From positions 1 to 64,000 of the forward strand of contig JANQPL010000002.1 in NCBI GenBank assembly GCA_028289425.1: DNA of 64,000 nt, read 5' to 3'. Each line of letters opens with the position of its first letter. Position 1 is the first letter of the stretch. Of the stretch, positions 19,748 to 29,574 are shown piece by piece. Below the pieces are notes generated by a model. It saw only the letters and a program-made list of their open reading frames with translations. It had not been told where the DNA came from and ran no database searches. The DNA is from Alphaproteobacteria bacterium (GTDB lineage Bacteria; Pseudomonadota; Alphaproteobacteria; JANQMY01). The position numbers and the translations under genes are program-made.

Positions 19748-21781
19748 ATGTTCTCAAAAATTCTCATTGCCAATCGTGGTGAAATCGCCTGCCGTGTCAT
19801 CAAGACCGCGCGCAAGATGGGCATCAAGACCGTGGCGGTCTATTCGGAAGCCGACGCCGATGCGCTTCATGTGGAAATGGCGGACGAGGCCGTTTTCATC
19901 GGGCCGCCGCCGGCCTCTGAATCCTATCTGGTGATCGATAAGATCATCGATGCCATTAAGCAGACCGGCGCCGAAGCGGTTCACCCCGGCTATGGCTTCT
20001 TGTCGGAAAATGCGGATTTCGCCAAAGCCCTACACAATGCGGGCATTGCCTTTATCGGCCCGAACATCGATGCCATCTCGGCCATGGGCGACAAGATCGA
20101 ATCCAAGAAGATCGCGCAGAATGCCGGCGTGAACACCATTCCAGGGTTTTTGGGCGCCATTCCCGATGCGGATGAAGCGGTCAAGATCGCCAAGGAAATC
20201 GGCTTCCCGGTCATGATCAAGGCATCCGCCGGGGGTGGGGGCAAAGGCTTGCGCGTGGCCTACAATGAAGACGAGGTGGCCCAAGGCTTTCAGTCCGCCA
20301 TGAACGAGGCGCGCTCAAGCTTTGGTGACGACCGGACCTTCATCGAGAAATTTGCAAGCGAGCCCCGGCACATCGAAATTCAGGTGCTGGCTGACAAACA
20401 CGGCAACGCCATCTATCTGGGCGAGCGGGAATGTTCCATCCAGCGCCGCCACCAAAAGGTGATCGAAGAAGCCCCCAGCCCCTTTATCGATGCGGCCACC
20501 CGCGCGGAGATGGGCGAACAGGCAGTGGCCCTTGCCAAAGCCGTGGGTTATGAGTCCGCCGGCACGGTGGAGTTCATTGTCGATAAGGACCGGAACTTCT
20601 ATTTCCTGGAAATGAACACGCGCCTTCAGGTGGAACACCCGGTGACGGAACTGATCACTGGTTATGATCTAGTGGAACAAATGATCCGCGTGGCCGCGGG
20701 CGAAAAACTTACGATCTCCCAAGGCGATGTGGAACTGAAAGGGTGGGCGATCGAATCCCGCATCTACGCGGAAGATCCGTTCAGAAACTTTTTGCCGTCC
20801 ATCGGCCGCTTGGTGCGCTACAGCCCGCCGCCGGAATCCGAAGAAGACGGCAGGCGCGTGCGCAACGACACGGGTGTGCAAGAGGGTGGCGAGATCTCGC
20901 TCTATTACGATCCCATGATCGCCAAGCTCTGCGTCCATGCGGAAGACCGCGCGGCCGCCATCGAACATATGAGCCAAGCGCTCGACGAATTCTACATTGA
21001 CGGCATTCAGCACAACATTCCGTTCCTGAATGCAGTGATGAGCCATCCGCGCTTCCGCTCGGGCGATTTCACCACGGGCTTTATCGCTGAGGAATTTCCC
21101 GACGGCTTTGAAGGGGCCGAGTTGGGCGAAACCACCCGCGAAGTTCTGGTGGGGGTCGCCGCCCGGGCGCATGCCACCATGGCGACCCGTGCAGCCCAGA
21201 TCAGCGGGCAGCTCCATGACGGCTATGGCGCCGACGAGGAGCGGCAGAATTGGGTCGTCACCATCGACGGCAAGAATTACGAGATCAACATCGGCGAAGA
21301 CGATATTGCCGACGAGGATCTGGAAGTGGACGTTCTGCCACGCTGGGAAGCGGACCGGGCGCGCCATCTTGTCGTGAATGGCGAATGGACGCCGGGCCAA
21401 CCCCTGTTCCAAGGCCAAGTGAACGAAAAAGATGTGGCCGTGCAGGTAAAACCCCTCGATGACGGCTTCATGCTGAGCTATCGAGGGGCCACCGTGAAAG
21501 CGGCCGTGCGTTCGCCGCGCGCGGCGGAGCTTGCCGCGCTGATGCCCGAAAAAGTGGCGCCCGATACGTCCAAGTTCCTCCTATGCCCCATGCCGGGCCT
21601 GGTGGTCTCCATCGATGTGGAAGTGGGGCAGGAAGTGAAAGCGGGCGAGACACTCGCCGTGGTCGAAGCCATGAAAATGGAAAACGTTCTGCCGGCGGAA
21701 CGGGATGGGGTTGTCGCCAAGATCAACGCGGGCCCCGGCGACAGCCTGGCGGTGGACGAAGTGATCCTTGAGTTTGAGTAG
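19748..21781 (+). CDS. pccA: Propionyl-CoA carboxylase alpha subunit (biotin carboxylase + biotin carrier)
   Basis: It is the ATP-dependent biotin carboxylase fused to the biotin carrier domain. The N-terminal biotin carboxylase domain (ILIANRGEIACRVIKTARKMG, HPGYGFLSENADFA, KASAGGGGKGLRV, EMNTRLQVEHPVTE) covers about residues 1-450. A linker/BT domain follows. The C-terminal biotinyl domain has EAMKMEN with the biotin-accepting Lys643. The 677-residue length suits PccA. It is directly downstream of pccB, so the pair encodes a complete enzyme. Together with the mcc genes at 46 and 58.6 kb, this window holds two acyl-CoA carboxylases. Confidence 0.94.
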   Translation: MFSKILIANRGEIACRVIKTARKMGIKTVAVYSEADADALHVEMADEAVFIGPPPASESYLVIDKIIDAIKQTGAEAVHPGYGFLSENADFAKALHNAGIAFIGPNIDAISAMGDKIESKKIAQNAGVNTIPGFLGAIPDADEAVKIAKEIGFPVMIKASAGGGGKGLRVAYNEDEVAQGFQSAMNEARSSFGDDRTFIEKFASEPRHIEIQVLADKHGNAIYLGERECSIQRRHQKVIEEAPSPFIDAATRAEMGEQAVALAKAVGYESAGTVEFIVDKDRNFYFLEMNTRLQVEHPVTELITGYDLVEQMIRVAAGEKLTISQGDVELKGWAIESRIYAEDPFRNFLPSIGRLVRYSPPPESEEDGRRVRNDTGVQEGGEISLYYDPMIAKLCVHAEDRAAAIEHMSQALDEFYIDGIQHNIPFLNAVMSHPRFRSGDFTTGFIAEEFPDGFEGAELGETTREVLVGVAARAHATMATRAAQISGQLHDGYGADEERQNWVVTIDGKNYEINIGEDDIADEDLEVDVLPRWEADRARHLVVNGEWTPGQPLFQGQVNEKDVAVQVKPLDDGFMLSYRGATVKAAVRSPRAAELAALMPEKVAPDTSKFLLCPMPGLVVSIDVEVGQEVKAGETLAVVEAMKMENVLPAERDGVVAKINAGPGDSLAVDEVILEFE

Positions 21782-21788
21782 GGCGCGC

Positions 21789-22565
21789 TTACAGCGCTCC
21801 CGCAATCATGGCGCCACCCGATATGGCGATGCATTCGCCCGTCACCCAGGCGCCGGCGGGCGATACAAAATAGAGAATGGCGGCGCCCAAATCTTCGGGC
21901 TTGCCAAGGCGACCAGCGGGCAGTCGGAGCCTCTTTTCAACGGCCGGCAGATCTGCGTCCGTCCAATTAAGGGCCTTCATGGCGATGGCCGTGGGCACGA
22001 GACCGGGCATCACACAATTCACGCGGATGCGTGGGCCCAATTCGTATGCGAATGATTGGGTGAGCGAGTTTACCGCGCGTTTGGCCGCGGAATAGTGGCC
22101 GCTGCCGGGCACCACATGCCGCGCCGCCACGGACGACACGTTCACGACACGTCCATTGTCGTTCATCTGGCGGGCAGCGAAACGCGTACAATTCCAGACC
22201 GCCGTGAGATTAAGGGCCATGGTGGCGTCCCATTCCTCCCGCGGCAATTCGAGAAGCGGGGCCTGGATGGGCGAGCCGCCTGCATTGTTGACCAGGATGT
22301 CGAGTTGGCCCCACTTGTCGACGGCCGCCTGCATGAGACTTGCCACCTCCTCATCCTTTGTGACATCGGTGGGCACACTAATGGCTTCTCCGCCCTTGTC
22401 GCGAATATCGTTTGCCACCCGCGCGATCTCCGCTTCCCGCCGGCCCGCGCACACGACCCGCGCACCCGCAGCTGCCAGCACGTGGGCGGTCCCTTCGCCG
22501 ATCCCGCTGCCCGCGCCCGTGACCACCGCGACATCGCCGTCCAGTGTGAATAAATCCTTCGACAT
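21789..22565 (-). CDS. Short-chain dehydrogenase/reductase (SDR)
   Basis: It is a classical SDR with NAD(P)-binding TGAGSGIG near residue 17, NNAGG, and the catalytic Ser plus YxxxK (HYSAAK). The open frame extends upstream to 22631, but ATG at 22565 has a strong GGAGGG Shine-Dalgarno and gives 258 residues, the normal length. It is convergent with pccA; the stops are seven bases apart. The substrate is unknown. Confidence 0.88.
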   Translation of the reverse strand: MSKDLFTLDGDVAVVTGAGSGIGEGTAHVLAAAGARVVCAGRREAEIARVANDIRDKGGEAISVPTDVTKDEEVASLMQAAVDKWGQLDILVNNAGGSPIQAPLLELPREEWDATMALNLTAVWNCTRFAARQMNDNGRVVNVSSVAARHVVPGSGHYSAAKRAVNSLTQSFAYELGPRIRVNCVMPGLVPTAIAMKALNWTDADLPAVEKRLRLPAGRLGKPEDLGAAILYFVSPAGAWVTGECIAISGGAMIAGAL

Positions 22566-22753
22566 CGCGTCCCTCCGTTGCCGCCGTTTAAGAATTTCCG
22601 GCATACTACGCGGGGCCCCTCGCCCGTCCACCTGGCTGATCGGGGGGCGAGACTTGCTCTAGGAGCGCCCCAACACAAATAGTTGAGGCACTAGGAAAAG
22701 GGGTGCCTTGCAGGCTAGACTTACGGAATACGCGTACAATAGTGGGGAGCGTT

Positions 22754-23173
22754 ATGCGAATTCTGCGTTACTTGATTATCCTGTTTGTTCTCTATGTGGG
22801 GGTCGTGGTCGCCTTCGAATCCTTACTCGGTTATGTCCAGCCTGAAAACGAGGGCACCATCGTTTTGACCACCATCGATGAAGACGGCAATGAGCATGAT
22901 CGGGTGCTTTCATTGCTGGAAACCGACGGCAAAGAATATGTGGCCGTGAACCACTGGCCGCGGGCTTGGTGGTACCGCACCAAAGAAAACCCAAATGTGA
23001 AAATGACCAAGGACGGGGAAACCCGCGACTATGTGGCTGTTACCGTCAGCGGCGCGGAGCATGACCGCGTACAGGCGGAAAATCCCATACCGCTGACCAT
23101 GCGATTCCTGATGGGATTCGCGCCGCGCTATTTTGTGCGACTCGATCCGGTTGAGGCCGGCGCGGAAGGATAA
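22754..23173 (+). CDS. Membrane-anchored protein resembling the DUF385 (deazaflavin-type) split barrel
   Basis: The 139-residue product has one N-terminal hydrophobic helix (about residues 4-25). The following soluble part has a pattern (YVAVNHWPRAWWYRTKENPNV, then DYVAVTVSGAEHDRV) that weakly recalls DUF385/nitroreductase-like split-barrel proteins. The start at 22754 is preceded by GGGGAG. No close family is recognised with certainty; treat the assignment as tentative. Confidence 0.6.
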   Translation: MRILRYLIILFVLYVGVVVAFESLLGYVQPENEGTIVLTTIDEDGNEHDRVLSLLETDGKEYVAVNHWPRAWWYRTKENPNVKMTKDGETRDYVAVTVSGAEHDRVQAENPIPLTMRFLMGFAPRYFVRLDPVEAGAEG

Positions 23174-23259
23174 CGCAACGCCTAATCGTCACCGATCGAG
23201 CCGGGTTGGGTCACCAAACCAATCCGGCTTCACTTTGTTTGGGCGCATTTAGCCTTTGC

Positions 23260-25266
23260 TCAAGGCTGGCGATACCAAATCGGGGACGTCCACGCCATTT
23301 CGTTGACCGTTTCGGGATAACTGCCGTCGCTGCACACCGCGGGACGGTCGGCTTCAGCAAGCTTTGCGCAGTCATAGGTGTGCCACCGCGCGCGTTTCTG
23401 TTCGACGGCACGCGCATAATAATAGGCGGACTGGGCGGGATCGAAGGCGTCGTCCGTGTAAACGGCGCAAAGCGAAGATGCGCCGTCTGCGTTGGTGTTA
23501 ACAGGAATAACTTCCGTTTTCATGGTGCCGTCTGCTTCGATCCATCCTTTGATCACTTGAAGTGAATGAAGGTCTAGACTGTTCGGGTCTTTCGTCGCGT
23601 AGACCAGGAGCTGCGGCTTGCCTTCCGCCGTTGATGGGGCGAGGTCGCCCCCCATGGGCACGCCGTTGTCGTAGCCCAGCGCGTCGCGATCGTTTCGATC
23701 ACACGAATCTGCCGGGAAATCCCACCCCGCAAACAGCCGCGGCATGATGCGAGGACCGGACGTGCCGAACACCTCCCGGCGTTGCATGGCGGCAAACACT
23801 TCATCGCGCGTATTCTCCCGCGCCCACACACCGGCAAGCCCACCCGGGTTGCCATCAATGCCACTGGTGAGGACGCCTTTTTGAAGCCGGCCAGCCGGAG
23901 AAGTTTCACCGACGACGGCACCGCCCCAGGCTTCTTCAGCAACACCTCCCGGCGTGGCCGTGTGTGCATCTGTCGACGCAATCACACCCAGCTTGATCGG
24001 GTTGAGGCCAATGGCTTGCTCTTCCTTGAGGCCAACCAGAAGTGCGGACCGGTGGAAATCCGTGGCATCGACGCATCCCGCGCCCAGCATGCCGTTTTCG
24101 CCTTCTTTCCCCGGTTCGCATTCGGTGATGAGTTCGCTGTGCCGCTCAACGACCACCTCACCTTGTTCATTTTGGACGAGCAGCGCAAAGTCCTGTTCCT
24201 TTCCAAGGCGCCGAACGCTCTCCACGTCGCACAGTTCGTCGGGGGCGCCCAGCACGCTGCTCAAGCCATTGACGCATTCCGACCCGCCTTTATGTTGGAA
24301 GATCTCGATGATTGGTTCACGGAGCAATCGGGTGCTGGCGTAGCCTTTCTTGTTTTCCAGCGTGGCTTCCAGCATGCGGTACGGCGCCATACGCCCATTT
24401 GCCAGATTGCTGTTGTGGGGAATGGTCAAGTAAGTGCAGCCGTCCTCTTCGCGGCAAGAACCGTCAAGCTGTGCCCAGAGCTTGCTGTCGATGGGCGCGT
24501 CGATATAGCTGACCGGCAAATCGGGCACCACGTCGCCTTTGAAGATGACATTCCGATGATAGTTCGATCCGCCCGGCGTGCCGGTGTACTCATATCCAAT
24601 GAACGCCGTGAACGTGCACGGATCGTTGGCCTCGTTCGCGCTTTCCTGAATTCTTTGCCAGGGGGTGCGGGCAAATTCCCGGCAGAGAGAGCCGTCGGGT
24701 CCGCAGATCGATTCCATCCTCTTTGGCGCCTCGCTGAAGATGACGCCGGCCAGCACGGCCGAGCCAGAGCTTGGTTCTGCTCGATACTGCTGACAGAACG
24801 GTGTGTCATAGCTGGCCGACCCCTCGGTGATGCACATGGCACGTTCACCGAGAAACTCCCCGTGGTCTGTGACCGCAAGAAAGTCGAGCGGCCGGTCTAT
24901 TTGCGCGGTGCCTGTCGGTTGACCGTTTTCATCGAGCGGCCAGAAGGGAATGGGTTCCCCCTTTGCATAGCGATGCGCATCGTCCGGTGTCGCGCGGGTG
25001 TACATGGCCGCCGCATCAAAGGAGAAGCTGGTGTGGACGTGCAGATCGCCGAACAGGGGCATGCGCGTTTCCGTGAAGTTTTCGCATGTGCCGGTGTCCC
25101 CGGTGACGGGTTCCGCCGCTGCGATAGTCTCCGCGGGTTCGGCACCTTCCGTCGCTGTTTCGACGGCCGGCGTTTCAGTCTGCTCGCTTTCACTGGCCGG
25201 GTCCCCGCAATTGGCGAGCACCAGGCTCAAGCCGATCCAGAGAATTCTTGTTTTGAGCGAAAACAT
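23260..25266 (-). CDS. DUF3604 lipoprotein (PHP-like metallohydrolase fold), copy 1
   Basis: The 668-residue product carries a lipoprotein signal with lipobox LANC and lipidated Cys20, then a Glu/Thr/Ala-rich linker. The DUF3604 domain follows, with LFGDLHVHTSFSFDA, VTDHGEFLGE, IPHNSN and STDAHTATPGG. These His/Asp clusters resemble PHP-type metal-dependent phosphoesterases, so a hydrolase role in the envelope is an inference. An upstream open frame to 25359 exists, but ATG at 25266 gives the signal peptide directly. A second member lies at 33034-34974. Confidence 0.85.
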   Translation of the reverse strand: MFSLKTRILWIGLSLVLANCGDPASESEQTETPAVETATEGAEPAETIAAAEPVTGDTGTCENFTETRMPLFGDLHVHTSFSFDAAAMYTRATPDDAHRYAKGEPIPFWPLDENGQPTGTAQIDRPLDFLAVTDHGEFLGERAMCITEGSASYDTPFCQQYRAEPSSGSAVLAGVIFSEAPKRMESICGPDGSLCREFARTPWQRIQESANEANDPCTFTAFIGYEYTGTPGGSNYHRNVIFKGDVVPDLPVSYIDAPIDSKLWAQLDGSCREEDGCTYLTIPHNSNLANGRMAPYRMLEATLENKKGYASTRLLREPIIEIFQHKGGSECVNGLSSVLGAPDELCDVESVRRLGKEQDFALLVQNEQGEVVVERHSELITECEPGKEGENGMLGAGCVDATDFHRSALLVGLKEEQAIGLNPIKLGVIASTDAHTATPGGVAEEAWGGAVVGETSPAGRLQKGVLTSGIDGNPGGLAGVWARENTRDEVFAAMQRREVFGTSGPRIMPRLFAGWDFPADSCDRNDRDALGYDNGVPMGGDLAPSTAEGKPQLLVYATKDPNSLDLHSLQVIKGWIEADGTMKTEVIPVNTNADGASSLCAVYTDDAFDPAQSAYYYARAVEQKRARWHTYDCAKLAEADRPAVCSDGSYPETVNEMAWTSPIWYRQP

Positions 25267-25404
25267 GATCTGTGGCCTTTCCTGACAACGGTGAATGGCT
25301 CTTTTTTTGGGCGGGCACTGCAGCCTGCCACATGATCGCATAGTTTCTGGATTGGCCAACCCCGCAATTTAACTGCGTCTGATCCCAAGGGGCCGCCGGT
25401 CGCG

Positions 25405-26088
25405 TCAGCCAAAGACCTCAGCAAATCGACGTTGCAATGCGGCATCGACCTCGGTGTAAGTGACGGGCAGGCCGAGATCCACCAGGCTTGTGACACCATG
25501 TTGCTGGATGCCGCAGGGCACGATGCCGGAGAAGTGTTCGAGATCGGGCTCCACATTGATGCTGACGCCGTGGAAGGTGACCCATTTGCGCACGCGCACG
25601 CCGATGGCCGCGACCTTGTCCTCTTTGCCTTCACCAAGCTCGGGCCGGCGCACCCACACACCCACCCGTTCGGGGCGCGTTTCGCCCACCACATTGAACT
25701 CGGCAAGCGTGCTGATCAGCCAAGTTTCAAGATTGGTCACGAAGCGCCGCAAATCTTTGCCGCGTTTGTTGAGATCGAGCATCACATAGCCGACGCGCTG
25801 GCCGGGCCCGTGATAGGTGAACTGCCCGCCCCGGCCGGTCTTGTAGACGGGGAAACGGTCCGGCGTCAGCAGATCTTCTTCCTTGGCGCTGGTGCCCGCC
25901 GTGTAGAGGGGCGGGTGCTCCAACAGCCAGACGCATTCCGGCGCGGTACCCGCCGCGATACTGGCCGCGCGTTGTTCCATGAACGCTTCCGCTTCGCGGT
26001 AGTCGACAGGCCGGTCCGAAATCCGCCATTCAACGCTGACCGTTTGGCTCTCTGGCTGTGCAGTCTGTGACAAGGTGTTTTGGGACAT
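25405..26088 (-). CDS. lipB: Lipoyl(octanoyl) transferase
   Basis: LipB moves the octanoyl group from acyl carrier protein to lipoyl domains of 2-oxoacid dehydrogenases and the glycine cleavage H protein. Motifs [30 protein letters not shown] and the [12 protein letters not shown] segment with the catalytic Cys are intact. ATG at 26088 gives 227 residues; the longer frame to 26154 would overlap the upstream NTF2-like gene and is disfavoured. Confidence 0.94.
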   Translation of the reverse strand: MSQNTLSQTAQPESQTVSVEWRISDRPVDYREAEAFMEQRAASIAAGTAPECVWLLEHPPLYTAGTSAKEEDLLTPDRFPVYKTGRGGQFTYHGPGQRVGYVMLDLNKRGKDLRRFVTNLETWLISTLAEFNVVGETRPERVGVWVRRPELGEGKEDKVAAIGVRVRKWVTFHGVSINVEPDLEHFSGIVPCGIQQHGVTSLVDLGLPVTYTEVDAALQRRFAEVFG

Positions 26089-26101
26089 GTCTGGGCCCGC
26101 T

Positions 26102-26578
26102 CTATCCCGCCATGCGGTCGGCAACGATGGCATATGCATCGCTTTCTTCGACAAGCGCCCTCAGGCTTTTGAACAGCCACCGGCCGTCTTGCCGCACAAA
26201 CGCGTCTTCGTAATTGCCGATGATCCGCGTGTATTGAGCCGGCCCATCCGCGGGCAGACCCGTCCACATCATCAAGAAGCGCCATCTTCCGGTGGCCTGG
26301 TCACCATCGATGGTAATGCGCGGATTCATCACCATGTGCGCCGAATTGCGCATGCCCATGGGCGTGCCCATACCGGAAAAGAACGCATACAGTTCCTGAG
26401 GTGTTTTGCACGTGGCAATGCCGGGCGCATCCCAAACGCCATCCTCCGTAAACAGAGTAATGACCGTATCCGGATTATGGTCGTCGTCGCAGGCAGCGCA
26501 GTAGGCGGCTTTTAGCTCGCAAATCTCTTGCTTGTCTTCCAGAAACTGCAGGCGTTCCAAAATGGCGGCGTCGGTCAT
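26102..26578 (-). CDS. NTF2-like / SnoaL-type protein
   Basis: The 158-residue product has the NTF2-like (SnoaL_4) pattern: an N-terminal helix pair ([22 protein letters not shown]), [11 protein letters not shown], then beta strands with [20 protein letters not shown] and a C-terminal [13 protein letters not shown]. Such proteins include ring dehydratases, cyclases and many without known function. It lies between an SDR gene and lipB, with short gaps on the same strand, so it may act with the SDR. Confidence 0.78.
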   Translation of the reverse strand: MTDAAILERLQFLEDKQEICELKAAYCAACDDDHNPDTVITLFTEDGVWDAPGIATCKTPQELYAFFSGMGTPMGMRNSAHMVMNPRITIDGDQATGRWRFLMMWTGLPADGPAQYTRIIGNYEDAFVRQDGRWLFKSLRALVEESDAYAIVADRMAG

Positions 26579-26586
26579 GGGGTTCC

Positions 26587-27465
26587 TCAGCGTTGAACGA
26601 GTTTTGGGCGGCCAAAGGGCAGGGGCGCCTTGTCTTTGAAATGGGCATCCAGATCGTCTGCCGACATGGGGCCATCGGAGAACCGAACATAATCTTCACT
26701 TGGATGTTTCCATAGCGCCGTGCGGTGCCCGTTGAAGGACAAACACTGGCCGTTCAAATGGTTCGCGGCATCGCTTGCCAGATAGACGATGCCTTGGGCG
26801 ACTTCTTCCGGTTTGCCGAAGCCCAATTCTTGAGGGGAGGGGGCGGTTTCGCCCTTTTGTTCGGCGAGCCCCTTGGCGCGGTCGAATACCACTTGGGTCA
26901 TATCGGTGTCCGCCACCGGCCACATGGCGTTACAGCGTATGTTGAACTTGGTCAGTTCCAGCACCGCAGATCTTAGCAAGCCCATCATGCCTTCTTTGGC
27001 GGCTGCATAATTGCCTTGGCCGAAACCGCCCGCCAGGCCGGACCCGGATGTAATGAGAATGATGTGGCCGCCGGTTTCCTTCATAGCGAGTGCCGCATAT
27101 TTCGTGCACAGAAAGGCGCCGCGTAAATGAACCGCCACCACGTCATCGAATTCTTCAGCCGCCATTTTCATCAGTGTACGGTCGCGCACAATGCCCGCAT
27201 TGTGAACGATGGTATCGATGCCGCCATAGCGTTCGACGCATGTGTCCACCAAGGATTGGCAAATTGCTTCTTCCGCCACCGATCCTTTGACCGCCGCGAC
27301 TGTTCCGCCATTGGCGCGGATAAGCTCTTCGACCTCACCCAGCACGGTTTCATTTGTGCCGTTGATCACAAGCTTGGCGCCTTCGGCCGCGCAGGCCATG
27401 GCAAAGGCGCGGCCCAGCCCCCGGGTCGATCCGGTGATGACGATGCGTTTCCCTTCTAATCTCAT
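26587..27465 (-). CDS. Short-chain dehydrogenase/reductase (SDR)
   Basis: It is a 292-residue SDR with TGSTRGLG near residue 12, HNAGIVRDRTLMKM, ITSGSG and the catalytic Tyr-x-x-x-Lys (NYAAAKEG). The C-terminal extension after LASDAANHLNGQCLSFNG resembles SDRs annotated near 3-oxoacyl reductases and 17-beta-HSD4-like enzymes. It ends eight bases before the NTF2-like gene on the same strand. The substrate is not evident. Confidence 0.86.
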   Translation of the reverse strand: MRLEGKRIVITGSTRGLGRAFAMACAAEGAKLVINGTNETVLGEVEELIRANGGTVAAVKGSVAEEAICQSLVDTCVERYGGIDTIVHNAGIVRDRTLMKMAAEEFDDVVAVHLRGAFLCTKYAALAMKETGGHIILITSGSGLAGGFGQGNYAAAKEGMMGLLRSAVLELTKFNIRCNAMWPVADTDMTQVVFDRAKGLAEQKGETAPSPQELGFGKPEEVAQGIVYLASDAANHLNGQCLSFNGHRTALWKHPSEDYVRFSDGPMSADDLDAHFKDKAPLPFGRPKLVQR

Positions 27466-27550
27466 ACTGCTCTCGTTCCTTGTTAACCGTTGGGATTTTT
27501 ACCGAACCGTAACCGCAAAGTGAAACGCTGGAATTCCTCATCAGAAGCTA

Positions 27551-27817
27551 ATGGAAGCGGTCGAATTGTCTACAACCCTCAACTCCGTCGGTGTCGAAAT
27601 CTCCGTTGTTCTTGGCAATGCCACCATGCCCATGAAGCAATTGCTGCGCATGGGACGGGGGGCCGTGATTGAGTTGGACTCTCGCGAGGACGAGGAAGTG
27701 TGGATTCTCGCCAATAATCGGGTTGTGGCCCGGGGCGAGATCATGGTTCAGGGGGACAAGCTGGCCGTATCGGTGACCGAAACACTTAAGGTCACCGACC
27801 AAATCACCGCGCGCTAA
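27551..27817 (+). CDS. Orphan FliN/SpoA-domain protein
   Basis: The 88-residue product is a single SpoA domain as in the flagellar switch protein FliN: VEISVVLGNATMPMKQLLRMGRGAVIEL, then DEEVWILANNRVVARGEIMV. The conserved Arg-Met-Gly-x-Gly and NNxxVARGE patterns fit FliN C-termini. No other flagellar or type III secretion gene is visible in the window, so this copy is isolated. It could be the true fliN displaced from its operon, or a paralogue. Confidence 0.82.
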   Translation: MEAVELSTTLNSVGVEISVVLGNATMPMKQLLRMGRGAVIELDSREDEEVWILANNRVVARGEIMVQGDKLAVSVTETLKVTDQITAR

Positions 27818-28000
27818 AGCCTTTTAAATTCAAGCGTTTCTGCGCTGAGCTAGCCTCAGCCGCATAATTCACATGTGTATTCTGTGAATAAAAGATATTT
27901 TTCCATTTACGACTTGAATTGTGAATTGTACAGTAACAAATGTTATTATCTAAACCTATTACAATAATGTCTTGTGAAATAGGCGTGGACACGCGCCGTC

Positions 28001-28585
28001 ATGAGATCCGAAAGTGCGCGCCATATGTTCCCTATTGTACTTGACCTGAACGTCCTGCGGGTCGGTTTGGTCGGCCAAGGCCGGGCGGCTTTGCGGCGTC
28101 TTGCCTTGCTGGACGAAGACGGCGCGGCGCATGTGCAAGTTTTTGCGCCCCATGTGGATGCCGATCTGGCGGACAAGGCGGGGGAGCGGGTCATTCGGAG
28201 GCTGCCGACGCGAGATGAAATCGCCGGGCTGCATGTGCTTTTCCTGGCCGGCTTGAGCGATGCGGAAAACATCTCTCTCGCGGCGCAAGCGCGTGAAGAA
28301 GGGGTGTTGCTCAATACCGAGGATGTGAAAGAGCTGTGCGATTTTCATATGCCGGCAAGCGTGCGCCGGGGCGATCTTCTGTTGAGCGTTTCCACCGGTG
28401 GCGCGTCGCCGGGCTTGGCGCGCCGTCTGAAGACGACCTTGTCGGGACAGTTTGGTCCGGAATGGGAAGCCCGCGTGGAAGAGATCAGCGATCAGCGCAA
28501 GCGCTGGCGGGAAGCGGGGATGGACCTGCCCACCGTGTCCAAACGCACCGAAGACTTTATAAACGAAAAAGGGTGGCTGCCATGA
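28001..28585 (+). CDS. Precorrin-2 dehydrogenase/siroheme synthase N-domain protein
   Basis: The 194-residue product matches the N-terminal NAD-dependent module of CysG (precorrin-2 dehydrogenase/sirohydrochlorin ferrochelatase), with VGLVGQGRAALRRLALL as dinucleotide fold and SVSTGGASPGLARRLK as the conserved ferrochelatase-side motif. It would supply siroheme for sulfite reductase. The C-terminal methyltransferase domain of CysG is absent. ATG at 28001 and ATG at 28025 (MFPIVLDL) are both possible; the latter resembles family starts more. It overlaps cysH by four bases, suggesting one operon. Confidence 0.85.
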   Translation: MRSESARHMFPIVLDLNVLRVGLVGQGRAALRRLALLDEDGAAHVQVFAPHVDADLADKAGERVIRRLPTRDEIAGLHVLFLAGLSDAENISLAAQAREEGVLLNTEDVKELCDFHMPASVRRGDLLLSVSTGGASPGLARRLKTTLSGQFGPEWEARVEEISDQRKRWREAGMDLPTVSKRTEDFINEKGWLP

Positions 28586-29397
28586 CCGCCACGGCACCCC
28601 ACGCTTCAGCTCACACGACAAGGATCGATCGCCGGTCCACCGGCGCGCCGCGGGCCTTCGATTTGGCAGGGTCCGAATCCATGTCGCCGGAAACGGCCGA
28701 GCGTCTGGCAACGCTCCAATCGCAATATGAAGGTGTGACCGGTATCGAGCTCATGCGCTCCCTGATCACCGAAGAATTCAAAGACGAAATCGCCATCGTG
28801 TCGTCCTTCGGGTCCGAATCCGCCGTGTTGCTGCACATGGCCGCGCAAGTGGATCCGACGGTGCCCGTTATTTTCCTCAACACGGGCAAACTGTTCGGTG
28901 AAACCCTGCGCTATCGGGACCGTTTGCAGGAAGCCATCGGCCTCACCGACATTCGCGCCATTGGTCCCCATCCGAACGATGAAAAGGAATACGATCCGGA
29001 CGGTATTCTGTGGAATGAAGATCCCGACAAGTGTTGTCACTTCCGCAAAGTGCTGCCCCTTCGCCGCGCGCTCAAAAACTTCTCGGCGCAGATTACCGGG
29101 CGCAAACGTTTTCAAACGGGCGCGCGTGCGGCCATGAAAACCATCGAGTTCAGCGACGGCCTGTTCAAAATCAATCCACTGGCCAACTGGACGCTTGATG
29201 ATCTGCAGCGGCATGCCGAAAAGCACAAGCTTCCCCAGCACCCGCTGTTGAAAGATGGCTATCTGTCCATCGGCTGCATGCCGTGTACCGACCGGGTGAA
29301 AGACGGGGAAGATTACCGCTCCGGCCGCTGGGCGGGCCTCGACAAAGACGAATGCGGCATTCACGATCCTGTATTGACCGACGGCGAAGGCATCTAA
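28582..29397 (+). CDS. cysH: Assimilatory adenylyl-sulfate (APS/PAPS) reductase
   Basis: It reduces APS or PAPS to sulfite using thioredoxin. The 271-residue product has VSSFGSESAVLLHMAA for nucleotide binding, a Cys-Cys pair in DKCCHFRKVLPL, a CxxC in IGCMPCTDRV and the C-terminal ECGIH motif. The two cysteine pairs mark the 4Fe-4S APS-reductase type rather than the cluster-free enterobacterial PAPS reductase. The start ATG at 28582 lies in the last codons of the siroheme gene. No sulfite reductase gene lies next to it, unlike many alphaproteobacterial cys operons. Confidence 0.93.
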   Translation: MTATAPHASAHTTRIDRRSTGAPRAFDLAGSESMSPETAERLATLQSQYEGVTGIELMRSLITEEFKDEIAIVSSFGSESAVLLHMAAQVDPTVPVIFLNTGKLFGETLRYRDRLQEAIGLTDIRAIGPHPNDEKEYDPDGILWNEDPDKCCHFRKVLPLRRALKNFSAQITGRKRFQTGARAAMKTIEFSDGLFKINPLANWTLDDLQRHAEKHKLPQHPLLKDGYLSIGCMPCTDRVKDGEDYRSGRWAGLDKDECGIHDPVLTDGEGI

Positions 29398-29574
29398 GTC
29401 AGACTTGCTCTGACCGCGCTAGTCAGTCGGTCGCATACACCTGCTCCTACAACCAAAAGCAATGACGCAACCGCTTCCGGCGAAACAGCGCACCACTTGA
29501 CATGTGCTCAGAATGTCAGCGCTAATGCTAAAACAATAACCCGATCGATTTTACTTTTTGGCGATGTTGCGCAT

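Noticed and set aside
23782-25335. 517-codon plus-strand open frame
   Set aside because: It is antisense to the DUF3604 lipoprotein gene, which has clear motifs and a lipobox; no family motif is seen in the plus-strand frame.
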